Part shown: positions 7,373 through 16,233 of the stretch, in pieces | Layout of the letters: every line of letters begins with the position of its first letter | Position numbering within the stretch: position 1 is the stretch's first letter | Made by a program: the position numbers and the translations under genes | Assembly (NCBI GenBank): GCA_964647625.1 | Contig: CAZYHZ010000012.1 | Coordinates: forward strand, 1 to 64,000 | Length of the DNA stretch: 64,000 nucleotides | From: DASRJG01 sp964647625 | Lineage (GTDB): Bacteria; Acidobacteriota; Polarisedimenticolia; Polarisedimenticolales; DASRJG01 | Reading direction: 5' to 3' | Notes under the pieces: generated by a model | Database searches by the model: none | The model's input: only the letters and a program-made list of their open reading frames with translations | What the model was told of the DNA's origin: nothing

Positions 7373-9445
7373 ATGCTCAGCTCGTTGTTGGCGCATCCGG
7401 TTCAGTATTTCCTCGCGGCAGCCGCGACCTTGTTCGTCCTGACCCTGGTTTCGACCTGGATCCGCTACATCCCGAACACGCGCGTCGGAATCGTCGAAAA
7501 GCTCGTCTCCGCCAAGGGCTCGGTGAAGTCCGGACTGATCGCGCTCGACGGGGAGGCCGGCTTTCAACCGTACGTTCTGCGCGGCGGATGGCACTTCCTG
7601 ACGCCGTTTCAATACCGCGTCCATCGGATGCCGCTCGTCACGATCCCCCAGGGAAAGATCGGCTACGTCTTTGCCCGCGACGGCAAGGACCTGCCGCCGA
7701 CGCAGGCCCTGGCCTCGAACGTCGGCGGGAACGACTTCCAGGACGTCGCCGCGTTCATCCGCTCGGAAGGACAGAAGGGCCCGCAGCGCATGATCCTCCG
7801 CGAAGGCACCTACGCGATCAACCTCGCGCAGTTCGTCGTCCTCACGCCCGACCAGATCCTGTATCTGCCGCTCGATCGCTCGGAGGGCGAGACTTTCGTC
7901 AAGATGGCCGCGGTCATCGGGGAGCGCGACGGCTTCCGGCCCAAGGTCATCAAGGGCACCGACGACGAGGTCGGGATCGTGACCGTGCACGACGGCCCGT
8001 CGCTCCAGCCGGGCGAGATCATCGCGCCGATGGTCGGAAACGACGTTCAGAGCAAGGCCACCTACCACAACAACTTCCAGGACGCGGACAAGTTCCTGGC
8101 CGCCGGCGGCCAGCGCGGCCGGCAGCTGCAGGTGCTCGTCGAGGGCACGTACTACATCAACCGCCTGTTCGCGACGATCGAGATGATCCCGAAGACGATC
8201 GTCGAGGTCGGGACCGTCGGCGTCGTCGTGTCCTACACGGGAGAGATCGGCCCGGACATCTCCGGCGCCGAGTACCGCCACGGCGAGCTGGTCGAGAACA
8301 ACCGCCGCGGCGTCTGGCAGGACCCGCTCCTCCCCGGCAAGTACGCCTTCAACACGTTCGCGGGAAAGGTGCTTCACGTCCCGACGACCAACTTCATCCT
8401 GAAGTGGGTGCGCAACGAGCGCGGATCCCACGGATTCGACGAGAACCTGGCCGAGGTCAGCCTCATCACGAAGGACGCCTTCGAGCCCAGCCTCCCGTTG
8501 TCGGTGGTCGTTCACATCGACTACCGCAAGGCTCCGCTCGTCATCCAGCGCTTCGGGGACATCAAGCGGCTGGTCGAGCAGACGCTCGATCCGATGGTCT
8601 CGGCCTACTTCAAGAACATCGGTCAGACCCGGACGCTCATCCAGCTCTTGCAGGACCGCAGCGCGATCCAGCAGATCGCGGGCGAGCAGATGAAGGAGAA
8701 GTTCCAGCAGTACAACCTGGAGCTGCTCGAGGTCCTGATCGGCACGCCGACGGCGGGCGCGGCCGCCGGCGCCGGCGGCACGCAGATCGAGCAGATCCTG
8801 ATCCAGCTCCGCAGCCGCCAGATCGCCGAAGAGCAGGTCGAAACCTACTCGCGCCAGGAGCGCGCGGCGGCGAAGGAGCGCGAGCTGCGCGAGGCGGAGG
8901 CCAGGGCGAAGCAGCAGACGCTGCTCACCGAATCCGAGATCTCGATCAGCGTGCAATCGAACCAAGGAAAAGCCGACTTCGCGCGCGCGCAACAGCAGGC
9001 CGCGCAAATCCAGACCCTGGCCCAGGCCGAGGCCGAGCGCACGCGCATCACCGGCGAGGGCGAAGCCAAGCGTATTCGCGCGCTCGCCGAGTCCGAGGCG
9101 ATGCGCGCCGCCAACGTCGGCATCGCGCAGGCGCTGGCGATCGAAGAGCAGGTCCGCGCCTACGGCGGTCCGCAGTTCCAGCTCGTCCAGCAGGTGATGA
9201 ACCGCTTCGCGGAGGCGGTCGAGAAATCCCAAGTCGACGTCGTCCCCAAGATCACGATGGGCGGAAACGGCGACGGCAAGGGCTCGGGCCTGATCGAAGG
9301 CCTGCTCGGGACGCTCCTGACCGAGAAGCTCCGGAACCTCGCCGTCTCGACTCAGAGCACCCCGCGCGACAAAGAAGCCCAGGCGATTCGAGACGACATC
9401 TTGAAGAGCGTCAAGGACAAGCGGAGCGACCCGCCGAAGGGGTAA
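7373..9445 (+). CDS. SPFH/Band 7 (flotillin-like) membrane protein
   Basis: The start is taken at the ATG at 7373, right before a membrane segment (YFLAAAATLFVLTLVSTW); upstream codons of the long open frame only mirror the phospholipase gene. The 690-residue protein has an N-terminal anchor, a long SPFH/Band-7 region (residues ~30-450, e.g. KTIVEVGTVGVVVSYTGEIG), then an Ala/Glu/Gln-rich coiled coil (residues ~490-600: EEQVETYSRQERAAAKEREL, AQAEAERTRITGEGEAKRIR) typical of flotillins. These proteins oligomerise into membrane microdomain scaffolds. The body is longer than a standard flotillin, with repeated REGTYAIN/VEGTYYIN-like sections. It stands alone, facing the TetR gene convergently. 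Confidence 0.85.
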   Translation: MLSSLLAHPVQYFLAAAATLFVLTLVSTWIRYIPNTRVGIVEKLVSAKGSVKSGLIALDGEAGFQPYVLRGGWHFLTPFQYRVHRMPLVTIPQGKIGYVFARDGKDLPPTQALASNVGGNDFQDVAAFIRSEGQKGPQRMILREGTYAINLAQFVVLTPDQILYLPLDRSEGETFVKMAAVIGERDGFRPKVIKGTDDEVGIVTVHDGPSLQPGEIIAPMVGNDVQSKATYHNNFQDADKFLAAGGQRGRQLQVLVEGTYYINRLFATIEMIPKTIVEVGTVGVVVSYTGEIGPDISGAEYRHGELVENNRRGVWQDPLLPGKYAFNTFAGKVLHVPTTNFILKWVRNERGSHGFDENLAEVSLITKDAFEPSLPLSVVVHIDYRKAPLVIQRFGDIKRLVEQTLDPMVSAYFKNIGQTRTLIQLLQDRSAIQQIAGEQMKEKFQQYNLELLEVLIGTPTAGAAAGAGGTQIEQILIQLRSRQIAEEQVETYSRQERAAAKERELREAEARAKQQTLLTESEISISVQSNQGKADFARAQQQAAQIQTLAQAEAERTRITGEGEAKRIRALAESEAMRAANVGIAQALAIEEQVRAYGGPQFQLVQQVMNRFAEAVEKSQVDVVPKITMGGNGDGKGSGLIEGLLGTLLTEKLRNLAVSTQSTPRDKEAQAIRDDILKSVKDKRSDPPKG

Positions 9446-9452
9446 GCGGCCG

Positions 9453-10106
9453 TCAGGCTTCGACCTCGAGGTAGCGCAGAAACGCCCGGGTCAGCTCGCG
9501 CTTGAGCGCCTGGTCGTCCTTGGGCAGCAGGTCCTTCCATTCCCTCGGGCGGACCGGCATCACGATCAGCTCGTAGATCGTGCTGACCACCATCACCAGG
9601 CCGAGCGACACCGCGATCCGCGGATTCGGATGGCGGATGTCCTTGCGCGAGGCCAGGATGAGATCGACGACGCGCTCGAACGACCGGATCTCGAGCTTCA
9701 CCGCCTTCCGGGCGAACTCCGATTCGAGCCGTGTCTGGGCGAACTGCCGGAACGCCCGCAGCAGGGCGGCGTTGGCCCGGTAGCTCGTCACCATTCCGCC
9801 GATGATCTGCGCCGCGAACACGTCGAGCGGGATCTTCGCGGCCATGTCGGGCGTCATGCCGGCCTTGAGGCGCTCGTCCTGCCGCTCCAGCACCCCCAGG
9901 ATCGCCGCCTCGATCAAGGCGTCCTTGTCCCGGAAGCGGCGATAGATGGCTCCCGGTGTCAGTCCCGCGTGCTGCGCGATCCGGGGGACGGTCGTCCCGT
10001 CGACCCCGCGCTGACCGAGCACCTCGGTGGCCGCCTTGAGCAATTTGCGCAGTGATTCGCGGCTGCGCTCCTGCTGGGGCTCCAAGGAATCCTTCGGCTT
10101 CGGCAT
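9453..10106 (-). CDS. TetR-family transcriptional repressor
   Basis: The start at 10106 is preferred over an upstream in-frame codon because AGGGAG lies just before it; the product is 217 residues. The N-terminal helix-turn-helix is clear (TVPRIAQHAGLTPGAIYRRF), followed by a variable all-helical ligand-binding domain. It is divergent from an MFS transporter, and the intergenic space contains an inverted repeat overlapping the MFS promoter, so it probably represses that gene until a transported compound binds. The ligand is unknown. Confidence 0.88.
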   Translation of the reverse strand: MPKPKDSLEPQQERSRESLRKLLKAATEVLGQRGVDGTTVPRIAQHAGLTPGAIYRRFRDKDALIEAAILGVLERQDERLKAGMTPDMAAKIPLDVFAAQIIGGMVTSYRANAALLRAFRQFAQTRLESEFARKAVKLEIRSFERVVDLILASRKDIRHPNPRIAVSLGLVMVVSTIYELIVMPVRPREWKDLLPKDDQALKRELTRAFLRYLEVEA

Positions 10107-10154
10107 CGCTCCCTTATACCGGCTCCCGGCACCCATCGGGGCCGAAATTTTCGC

Positions 10155-10192
10155 TTGACCGGGTCATAATGTAAATGTAAACTCACATTTGC
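10155..10192 (+). promoter_or_regulatory. MFS promoter with overlapping TetR operator
   Basis: TTGACC (10155-10160) and TAAACT (10178-10183) are spaced by 17 bases, a good -35/-10 pair for the rightward MFS gene. Across the -10 lies the inverted repeat GTAAATGT-AAACTC-ACATTTGC (10171-10192), 7 of 8 positions symmetric. This AT-rich palindrome stands out from the GC-rich surroundings and is the likely binding site of the divergent TetR protein. Confidence 0.7.
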
Positions 10193-10227
10193 ATATGATG
10201 CAAGCCCGGGAAAAAGGAGGAGCCCTC

Positions 10228-11466
10228 ATGAACGCCGCAAGCATCCCTGTCCCGCCGAGGCCGGCCGTGACGACCCACCCCCTGCGCAACAGCCAATTCG
10301 TGCTCTGGTGGATCGGCGCGACGACGTCGTTGTTCGGCGACCAGTTCTACATCGTGGCGCTGCCGTGGGTGGTCTTGCAGCTCACCGGCTCGGGCGTGGC
10401 CATGGGGACCGTCGCGATGTGCGCCGGAATCCCGCGCGCCGCGCTGATGCTGATGGGTGGGGCGGTCACCGACCGGGTCTCACCGCGCAAGGTGCTCCTC
10501 ATGACGGCCTCCGCGCGGAGCGTGCTCGTCGCGGCGATCGGGGGTCTCCTCTGGCTGCACGTGGTCCAGCTCTGGCACCTCTACGTGCTCGCGCTGGCGT
10601 TCGGCATCGCGGACGCGTTCGCCATGCCGTCGGCCGGACCGCTGATGCGTTCCTTGGTCAAGCCGGAGCAGCTCCCCGCCGCCAACTCCCTCTGGCAGAG
10701 CAGCGCGCTCCTGACCAGCATCGTCGGGCCGGCGCCCGCCGGCGTGCTGACGAAGGCGCTCGGCGCCGCGTGGGCGTTCTTCCTCGATGCGTTCAGCTTT
10801 CTCTTCGTGATCGCCGCGCTGTGGGTCGTCCCCGATCCGCCCCGCGCGCCTGCGGCGGCGCAGGGGAAGCCGAGCATCTGGGCTTCGATTCGCGAGGGCT
10901 TGAGCTACGTCATGAAAGACGTGTCCCTGAGGTCGCTCCTGCTGCTCGTCGCCGCGCTGAACTTCTGTCTCGCGGGGCCCCTTTCCGTCGGGCTGGCGTA
11001 CCTCGCGAAGACGAGATTCTCATCGCCGACCGCGTTCGGCGGGTGGATCTCGTCCGTCGCCATCGGCACGCTGGCCGGGATGCTGCTCGCCGGCGTCTAC
11101 AAGTCGAAGCGCCGGGGGATTCTGCTGGTCGCGACGGGCGCAATCCTCGGCATGATCATGGCCTGCATGGGACTGCTCGGCGGCTTCTGGCCCGTGGCTC
11201 TCGTGCTCCTCGTGATGGGCGCGTTCAGCGGATTCATCAACGTGCAGATCCAGGCGTGGCTTCAGCAGCGCGTGGACCGCTCGATCCTCGGGCGCGTCAG
11301 CAGCGTCGTGATGCTCTCGTCGTTCGGACTGCTCCCGGTGTCGATGGCGGTCGCCGGAGTCGCGGTGGAATGGAGCGTCCCCGGGCTGTTCGCGATCGGG
11401 GGCGCGGTCGTCACCCTCGTCTCGATCTTCGGCGCGATGCAGCGCGACGTTCGCGCGATCGAATGA
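10228..11466 (+). CDS. MFS transporter (MFS_1/EntS-type efflux)
   Basis: The start is the ATG at 10228, preceded by AAGGAGG (10214-10220); an upstream in-frame ATG lacks such a site. The 412-residue product has about 12 hydrophobic segments, and the characteristic loop after helix 2 (GGAVTDRVSPRKVLLM) matches the MFS signature G-x-x-x-D-R-x-x-R. Sequence style (SQFVLWWIGATTSLFGDQFY at the N-terminus) fits drug- or siderophore-type exporters. Control by the adjacent TetR regulator suggests inducible efflux. The substrate cannot be deduced. Confidence 0.87.
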   Translation: MNAASIPVPPRPAVTTHPLRNSQFVLWWIGATTSLFGDQFYIVALPWVVLQLTGSGVAMGTVAMCAGIPRAALMLMGGAVTDRVSPRKVLLMTASARSVLVAAIGGLLWLHVVQLWHLYVLALAFGIADAFAMPSAGPLMRSLVKPEQLPAANSLWQSSALLTSIVGPAPAGVLTKALGAAWAFFLDAFSFLFVIAALWVVPDPPRAPAAAQGKPSIWASIREGLSYVMKDVSLRSLLLLVAALNFCLAGPLSVGLAYLAKTRFSSPTAFGGWISSVAIGTLAGMLLAGVYKSKRRGILLVATGAILGMIMACMGLLGGFWPVALVLLVMGAFSGFINVQIQAWLQQRVDRSILGRVSSVVMLSSFGLLPVSMAVAGVAVEWSVPGLFAIGGAVVTLVSIFGAMQRDVRAIE

Positions 11467-11475
11467 CCCGCTGCG

Positions 11476-12249
11476 CTAACGGGTCATCTTCACCGCGCGA
11501 TCGTTCTGCGGCTGCACGGGACGCGCGTTTCCGGGGTAGCGCTTCCCGAACCGGTCGATCTCCGACGTGGAGACCGTCACGGGAGTCTTCATCACGAACC
11601 AGGTCACGCCTTCCGTGCACGGGGGCGTCGTCAGCGAGCCCTCGAACGTGTAGTACCCGCGCTCGCGGGGGAGCAGCCCGGCCGGATCGAGCGTCACCGC
11701 CGGGAAATCCGACGGCTCACCGCCGGCTTGCGGGAGCGAGCCCCACACCAGCTCGACCACGCCGTTGGAATCGCCGGATGTCAGGAGGACGGCGACCACC
11801 GCGAGGTGGCCCTTGTCGTCCTTGTGGACCAGGTGGACGACCATCGGAAACTCTTTGCCGTCGACGTGCTCCTCGCTCGGCTTGTGAAAATGGAACTGCA
11901 CGAGCGCGAATCGCTGCTTGCCCACGAGAATGCTGCTTCCCGGATCGACGTTCACCATGATCGTGTGGCCGTTGTCGACCACGTGCAGTCCGGTTCGCTT
12001 GTAGTCGAACTGGATCGGCGGCAGATCGGCCGGCTTCGCGTTGTGGATGTCGATCGGCGACTGACGATGCCCGTGCGAGCACGCGGCGAAGTCGCTCTCG
12101 AGATCGCCCCAGTGCTCGGGGCCGGTCGCACCGGTGTAACCCCAGTGGGGGGGTGTCGCATCCGCGTGCTCGGCGGCGCGGACGCCGGTCGCGGCGATGA
12201 TCGCGAGCAAGACGACTCCGATCGAGCCGAGCGATCGTACGAGACTCAT
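11476..12249 (-). CDS. Periplasmic alpha-carbonic anhydrase
   Basis: A 257-residue protein with a signal peptide (IGVVLLAIIAATGVRAAE). It has the alpha-class landmarks: WGYTGATGPEHWGDL, CSHGHRQSPIDIHN, the two zinc His residues in LVQFHFHKPSEEH, the third in VVHLVHKDDKGH, and a conserved FEGSLTTPPCTEGVTWFV. It interconverts CO2 and bicarbonate in the periplasm. Length and motifs are complete. It is convergent with the MFS gene and divergent from the LpxR-like gene; no operon partner is evident. Confidence 0.93.
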   Translation of the reverse strand: MSLVRSLGSIGVVLLAIIAATGVRAAEHADATPPHWGYTGATGPEHWGDLESDFAACSHGHRQSPIDIHNAKPADLPPIQFDYKRTGLHVVDNGHTIMVNVDPGSSILVGKQRFALVQFHFHKPSEEHVDGKEFPMVVHLVHKDDKGHLAVVAVLLTSGDSNGVVELVWGSLPQAGGEPSDFPAVTLDPAGLLPRERGYYTFEGSLTTPPCTEGVTWFVMKTPVTVSTSEIDRFGKRYPGNARPVQPQNDRAVKMTR

Positions 12250-12323
12250 GGGCGGGTCCTCCTCGGGCGCGCCATTAGATCACGACCGCCCGCCGCTGAG
12301 ATTTTCGCCGAATCCGAATTAGG

Positions 12324-13433
12324 ATGCTCGCGGGGGGTTGGCGTTTGGAGGGTGCGCACCGGCATGCGACCGTTTTCGCGGTGTTGCTCGCCATCTCGAT
12401 CGCGCCCCCGGCGCGCGCGGCCGAGGTCGATCCGCCGAAGCAGAGCATCCGAGACCTGAAGCTGTTCCGCCTCGAGTTCGACAACGACAACCTGCTGGGC
12501 TCCGACGACGCGTTCACCGCGGGCTTCGGCATCCAGTTCCACTCGGAGCTGAACGACACCTGGCACCGCGGCTATGCCGGCTGGATCGGCAAGCTGCCCG
12601 GCCTCGGCGACGACGGCCCCGGCGGCCGGATCGTGCGCTGGGCGTACAGCATCGGCCAGATCATCCTCACGCCCAAGGACATCACGAATCCCGACCCGCA
12701 GCCCAACGACATCCCGTGGGCGGGGATGCTCGGCATCACCGGCACCTGGTACTCGTACGACAACAAGAGGCTCGCGGCGCTTCAGGTCTACGTCGGATGC
12801 CTGGGACCGTGCTCCCACGCCGAGCAGGTTCAGCGGTTCATTCACGAAGACCTCGGGCTTGGCGATCCTCCCAAGGGATGGCACAACCAGCTCTCGAACG
12901 AAGCGCTCGCGAACTTGAACTACGAGCTCCGTTACAAGCTGGTCGCCTCGCCCCCGGCGGCGTACTGGGATGGAGCGTTCGCCGGTGACATGTCGATCGG
13001 CGCGCAGGGTGCGGTGGGGAACCTCACGACGCGGCTGGTCGCCGAGTTCGAGGCTCGCTGGGGCTGGGCGCTCCCGATGGGATTCGCGAAGGTCTCCGAC
13101 CCGCCGGGGATCGGCATGGCCCTCGACCCGACTTACATCGACCCGAAGCAGACGCCAAGCGACGTGAAGCGTTGGCGCTTCTTCTTCAGCTTCGTCGCCC
13201 GGTACCACTGGATCTCGTATCTGGCGGGCGCCGAAGGCGGGCCGACCGAAAACGGCGGATACCACCCGCCCTTGCGTCCGTATCCCGGGACGAGGGACCT
13301 TCTCTTCGGAATGCACCTCCTCCGATTCCCGTACGGCTTCCACGTCACCTATTACCGCTACGTCGATTCTCCGCCGGCCGGCTACTTGGACAAGCTGGAC
13401 TGGATGAACTTCTCGTTCGAGTATCGTTTCTAG
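12324..13433 (+). CDS. LpxR/DUF2219-family outer-membrane protein
   Basis: A 369-residue protein with a signal-like N-terminus (AVLLAISIAPPARAAE) and a C-terminal aromatic residue (FEYRF) typical of outer-membrane barrels. The N-terminal segment LEFDNDNLLGSDDAFTAGFG matches the ExDN...D..YT.G pattern of the LpxR lipid A 3'-O-deacylase family, which removes acyl chains from lipid A. Enzyme activity is plausible, but the catalytic His cannot be placed with certainty by eye. It is followed after 5 bases by the MFS-monooxygenase fusion, so the two may be co-transcribed. Confidence 0.75.
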   Translation: MLAGGWRLEGAHRHATVFAVLLAISIAPPARAAEVDPPKQSIRDLKLFRLEFDNDNLLGSDDAFTAGFGIQFHSELNDTWHRGYAGWIGKLPGLGDDGPGGRIVRWAYSIGQIILTPKDITNPDPQPNDIPWAGMLGITGTWYSYDNKRLAALQVYVGCLGPCSHAEQVQRFIHEDLGLGDPPKGWHNQLSNEALANLNYELRYKLVASPPAAYWDGAFAGDMSIGAQGAVGNLTTRLVAEFEARWGWALPMGFAKVSDPPGIGMALDPTYIDPKQTPSDVKRWRFFFSFVARYHWISYLAGAEGGPTENGGYHPPLRPYPGTRDLLFGMHLLRFPYGFHVTYYRYVDSPPAGYLDKLDWMNFSFEYRF

Positions 13434-13438
13434 GCACG

Positions 13439-15046
13439 ATGAGCGGAGCATCCCGGTCGACGTGGAGCCCTCTGGCGCGCCCGCTGTTTCGCGCCTTGTG
13501 GATCGCCTCGACCGCGTCACATGTCGCCTCGTACATGGCGGACCTGGGCCAAGGCTGGCTCATGTCGTCGCTCACCGCGTCGCCGCTCGTCGTCTCGCTG
13601 CTCCTGACAGCGGAGAGCTTGCCCTACGTGCTCCTCGGGTTGCCCGCCGGGGCGCTGGCGGACATCGTCGACCGGCGCCGGCTCTTGGTGGCGACCCAGC
13701 TCGGCCTGGTGGTCGTCGGGGGGACGCTCGCGGTCGTGACGCTCACCGGCGTCGTGAAGCCGTCCGTGCTGCTCGCACTGGCCTTCGCGTCGGGGACCAT
13801 CACCGCTCTCAACGACCCCGCGTGGTATGCGGCGCTGCCGGATCTCCTTCCGGGTGGCGAGCTCGAGGCGGGCGTCACGCTGAGCGCGGTGGCCATCAAC
13901 ATCGCGCGGATGCTCGGTCCGAGCCTGGGCGGATTCATCGTCGCGGCCACGGGACCGGGCGCCGTGTTCGTGCTCGATGCGCTTTCGTTCCTCGGAGTCG
14001 TCGGCGTGCTCGTCTCATGGCGGACGGAGCGGCGACCCTCCGTTCTTCCGGCCGAGCGCGTCCTCCCCGCGATCAAGGCCGGCCTGCGCTTCGCGCTGAA
14101 CGCGCCGGCGCTCCAGCGCGTGCTCGCCGGGTCGTTTCTCTTCATGGTCTGCGGTGTCGGCGTTCTCGCGCTGATGCCGGTGCTCGGTCGAGCGACCGGG
14201 CACGGCGCGGTCGGGTTCGGGCTTCTTCTGGGGTCCCTCGGCGCCGGCGCGGTGACGGGAGCGACGCTCCTTCCCCGCGTCCGCGATCGCGTCTCGCCTA
14301 ACTGGCTGATCGCCGCGGGGTCGCTCGTGTTCGCGGCGGTCGCGATCGGGGCCGCAACCTCGCAGACCCTGGTCGTGCTCTGCCCACTGCTCGTCGCGGG
14401 GGGAGCGGCCTGGATGTCGGTGCTCTCGGTCCTGAACGTCGCCGCCCAGCAGGCGAGCCCGCCGTGGGTCCGGGCGCGCGCGCTGGCGGTGTACCTCATC
14501 GGCTTCCAGGCGGCGGTCGCCGTGGGGAGCGCGCTGTGGGGCCTCGTCGCGTTACGCGCGGGGCTCAGCGCCGCCTACCTCGGGATCGGCGGCGGGCTCG
14601 TCGCCGGGGCGCTGCTCGTTCCTTGGGTGAGGCCCGCCGCACGCGAGGCGGTCGACCATACTCCTTCCCATCACTGGGCCGACCCGGTCGTTTCCGGGAC
14701 GCCGTCGCTCGAAGCGGGGCCGGTCATGATCCAGGTGGAGTACACCGTCGATCCGTCCCACGCGGAAGAGTTCCGGCTCGCCATGGACGAGCTCGGGCGG
14801 AACCGGCGCCGCGACGGCGCGATCCAGTGGTGGCTCTTCCAGGACTCGGCGGAACCGACGCGGTTCGTGGAAACCTGGATCGAGGAGACGTGGGCGGAGC
14901 ACCTCCGCAACCACGATCGCGTTTCCGTCGCCCACAAGGCGCTGGAGGAGCGGGTCGGACGCCTGACTTCAAGCCCCGAGACGATCACGACGCGCCACTT
15001 CATCGCACCCGAGATGCGCCCGTCCACACGAACTCCGATTTCCTGA
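13439..15046 (+). CDS. MFS transporter fused to a C-terminal monooxygenase-like (ABM) domain
   Basis: The start is at the ATG at 13439, five bases after the LpxR-like stop; the product is 535 residues. Residues ~1-400 form a 12-helix MFS_3 (EntS-like) exporter with GLPAGALADIVDRRRLL at the helix 2-3 loop. After a short linker, residues ~425-520 form a ferredoxin-like antibiotic-biosynthesis-monooxygenase (ABM) domain (VMIQVEYTVDPSHAEEFRLA, WWLFQDSAEPTRFVETWIEE). This fusion is a recurrent bacterial architecture; the soluble part may act on or sense the exported compound. Substrate unknown. Confidence 0.87.
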   Translation: MSGASRSTWSPLARPLFRALWIASTASHVASYMADLGQGWLMSSLTASPLVVSLLLTAESLPYVLLGLPAGALADIVDRRRLLVATQLGLVVVGGTLAVVTLTGVVKPSVLLALAFASGTITALNDPAWYAALPDLLPGGELEAGVTLSAVAINIARMLGPSLGGFIVAATGPGAVFVLDALSFLGVVGVLVSWRTERRPSVLPAERVLPAIKAGLRFALNAPALQRVLAGSFLFMVCGVGVLALMPVLGRATGHGAVGFGLLLGSLGAGAVTGATLLPRVRDRVSPNWLIAAGSLVFAAVAIGAATSQTLVVLCPLLVAGGAAWMSVLSVLNVAAQQASPPWVRARALAVYLIGFQAAVAVGSALWGLVALRAGLSAAYLGIGGGLVAGALLVPWVRPAAREAVDHTPSHHWADPVVSGTPSLEAGPVMIQVEYTVDPSHAEEFRLAMDELGRNRRRDGAIQWWLFQDSAEPTRFVETWIEETWAEHLRNHDRVSVAHKALEERVGRLTSSPETITTRHFIAPEMRPSTRTPIS

Positions 15047-15058
15047 GGCGACTCGTCG

Positions 15059-15304
15059 TCATTGCTCGTAGTTCTCGACGATCTCCGGGGGCCGGACCTT
15101 CGCATGGCTCGGATCGTCGCCGAACTCGCGCAGCGCGCGTCTCTGGCGCAGTAGATCCCAGCATTGATCGAGCTCGACCTGGATGTCTTCCAGGCGCTTG
15201 TGCTCGGCATCCGAGCGCGTCTTCCGCTTGTAGAGCGTGTGCTCCTCGCCGACGAGCTGCTCGATGTGTTTCAGGACGGTGCGGTCGCCATCGCTCCCTG
15301 CCAT
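15059..15304 (-). CDS. DUF2630 family small protein
   Basis: An 81-residue protein starting at the ATG at 15304 behind AAAGGAGG. It is largely helical and matches the DUF2630 pattern: an N-terminal helix (IEQLVGEEHTLYKRK), then LEDIQVELDQCWDLLRQRR and a tail with VRPPEIVENYEQ. Function is unknown in the family. It lies 44 bases after the methyltransferase and is probably the last gene of that leftward operon. Confidence 0.85.
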   Translation of the reverse strand: MAGSDGDRTVLKHIEQLVGEEHTLYKRKTRSDAEHKRLEDIQVELDQCWDLLRQRRALREFGDDPSHAKVRPPEIVENYEQ

Positions 15305-15348
15305 CGCGATTCCTCCTTTGACCCGTGCCTTTCGTGTATAGCACGAAT

Positions 15349-16233
15349 CTACGGACGGGAGTGCTCCAGCAGGACGATGCCCGACATCCGGCGGCCTTCT
15401 TCGAGGCGCTTTTCCGACATGAACCGGGCCATGAGCTTGTAGATCCATCCGCCCGGCATCATCCGGTCGAGGCGCATGCTGTCTTCCCAGAGCGAGCGCC
15501 ACTCCGCCTCGCGCCAGCCGTGCGGCTCGAAGAACTTCGTCCCCTCGGCGGGTCCGAAGATCATCGGCGCGTTGCCGGCGGCCAGCATCGGCTCCCAGCG
15601 CTTCTTCAACATCGCGAGCAGGCGCGGCGAGGCGAGGTCGGTGATCCAGTAGCGGATCGAGGAGCGCGCGGCGAGAGCGCGTGAGAGAGCGGCGACGTGC
15701 TCGGCGGTCAGGTAGACGAGAAGCCCTTCCGTGACGGCGAGAGCAGGCCCGCCCGCGCGCTCGACGCGATCGAGCACGTCGGCCAGCGCTTGCGGCTGCG
15801 TCAGGTCGGCGGCGACGTACTCGAGCGCGCACACGGGCGTGGCGCCCGACAGCTGCTCGCGGACGTAGGCGGTCATCTCGGGCAGCTCGACGTGAAGCCA
15901 GCGCAGCGCCGGCGGCAGATTCAACCGGTACGCACGGGCGTCGAGCCCCGCAGCGAGATTGACGACGGTCCGGACGCCGTCGCGCGCGACCGCGCGAAGG
16001 ATCAGCTCGTCCATGACCGCGGTGCGCACGACCATCGCCCAGGCCGATGACGGTCCTTTGGGCATCTCGCGGACGATGCGCTCTCCGCGCTCTCCCGCCA
16101 GCCGCCGCGCGAACGGGTCGCTGAAGATCGCGTCGGCGCGCTCCGATTCCATCGCGCGGTAGATCGCGACCCATCGTGCGGTGTCCGAGACGTTCCGGAT
16201 CGACGTGCCGGAAGACGGAGTGTCGTCGCTCAT
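15349..16233 (-). CDS. Class I SAM-dependent methyltransferase (leucine carboxyl methyltransferase-like)
   Basis: A 294-residue protein. The N-terminus (SIRNVSDTARWVAIYRAMES, DAIFSDPFARRLAG) and the SAM-binding loop VVNLAAGLDARAYRL belong to the family related to PPM/leucine carboxyl methyltransferases, widely called O-methyltransferases without known substrate; EGLLVYLTAEHVAAL is another family block. Its ATG (16233) overlaps by ATGA the stop at 16230 that ends the DedA-rhodanese frame if the internal UGA is read through, so it is the second gene of that operon. Confidence 0.88.
   Translation of the reverse strand: MSDDTPSSGTSIRNVSDTARWVAIYRAMESERADAIFSDPFARRLAGERGERIVREMPKGPSSAWAMVVRTAVMDELILRAVARDGVRTVVNLAAGLDARAYRLNLPPALRWLHVELPEMTAYVREQLSGATPVCALEYVAADLTQPQALADVLDRVERAGGPALAVTEGLLVYLTAEHVAALSRALAARSSIRYWITDLASPRLLAMLKKRWEPMLAAGNAPMIFGPAEGTKFFEPHGWREAEWRSLWEDSMRLDRMMPGGWIYKLMARFMSEKRLEEGRRMSGIVLLEHSRP

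Noticed and set aside
7367..9232. Minus-strand 621-codon ORF opposite the SPFH gene
   Set aside because: Antisense shadow; the plus strand encodes a clear flotillin-like protein.
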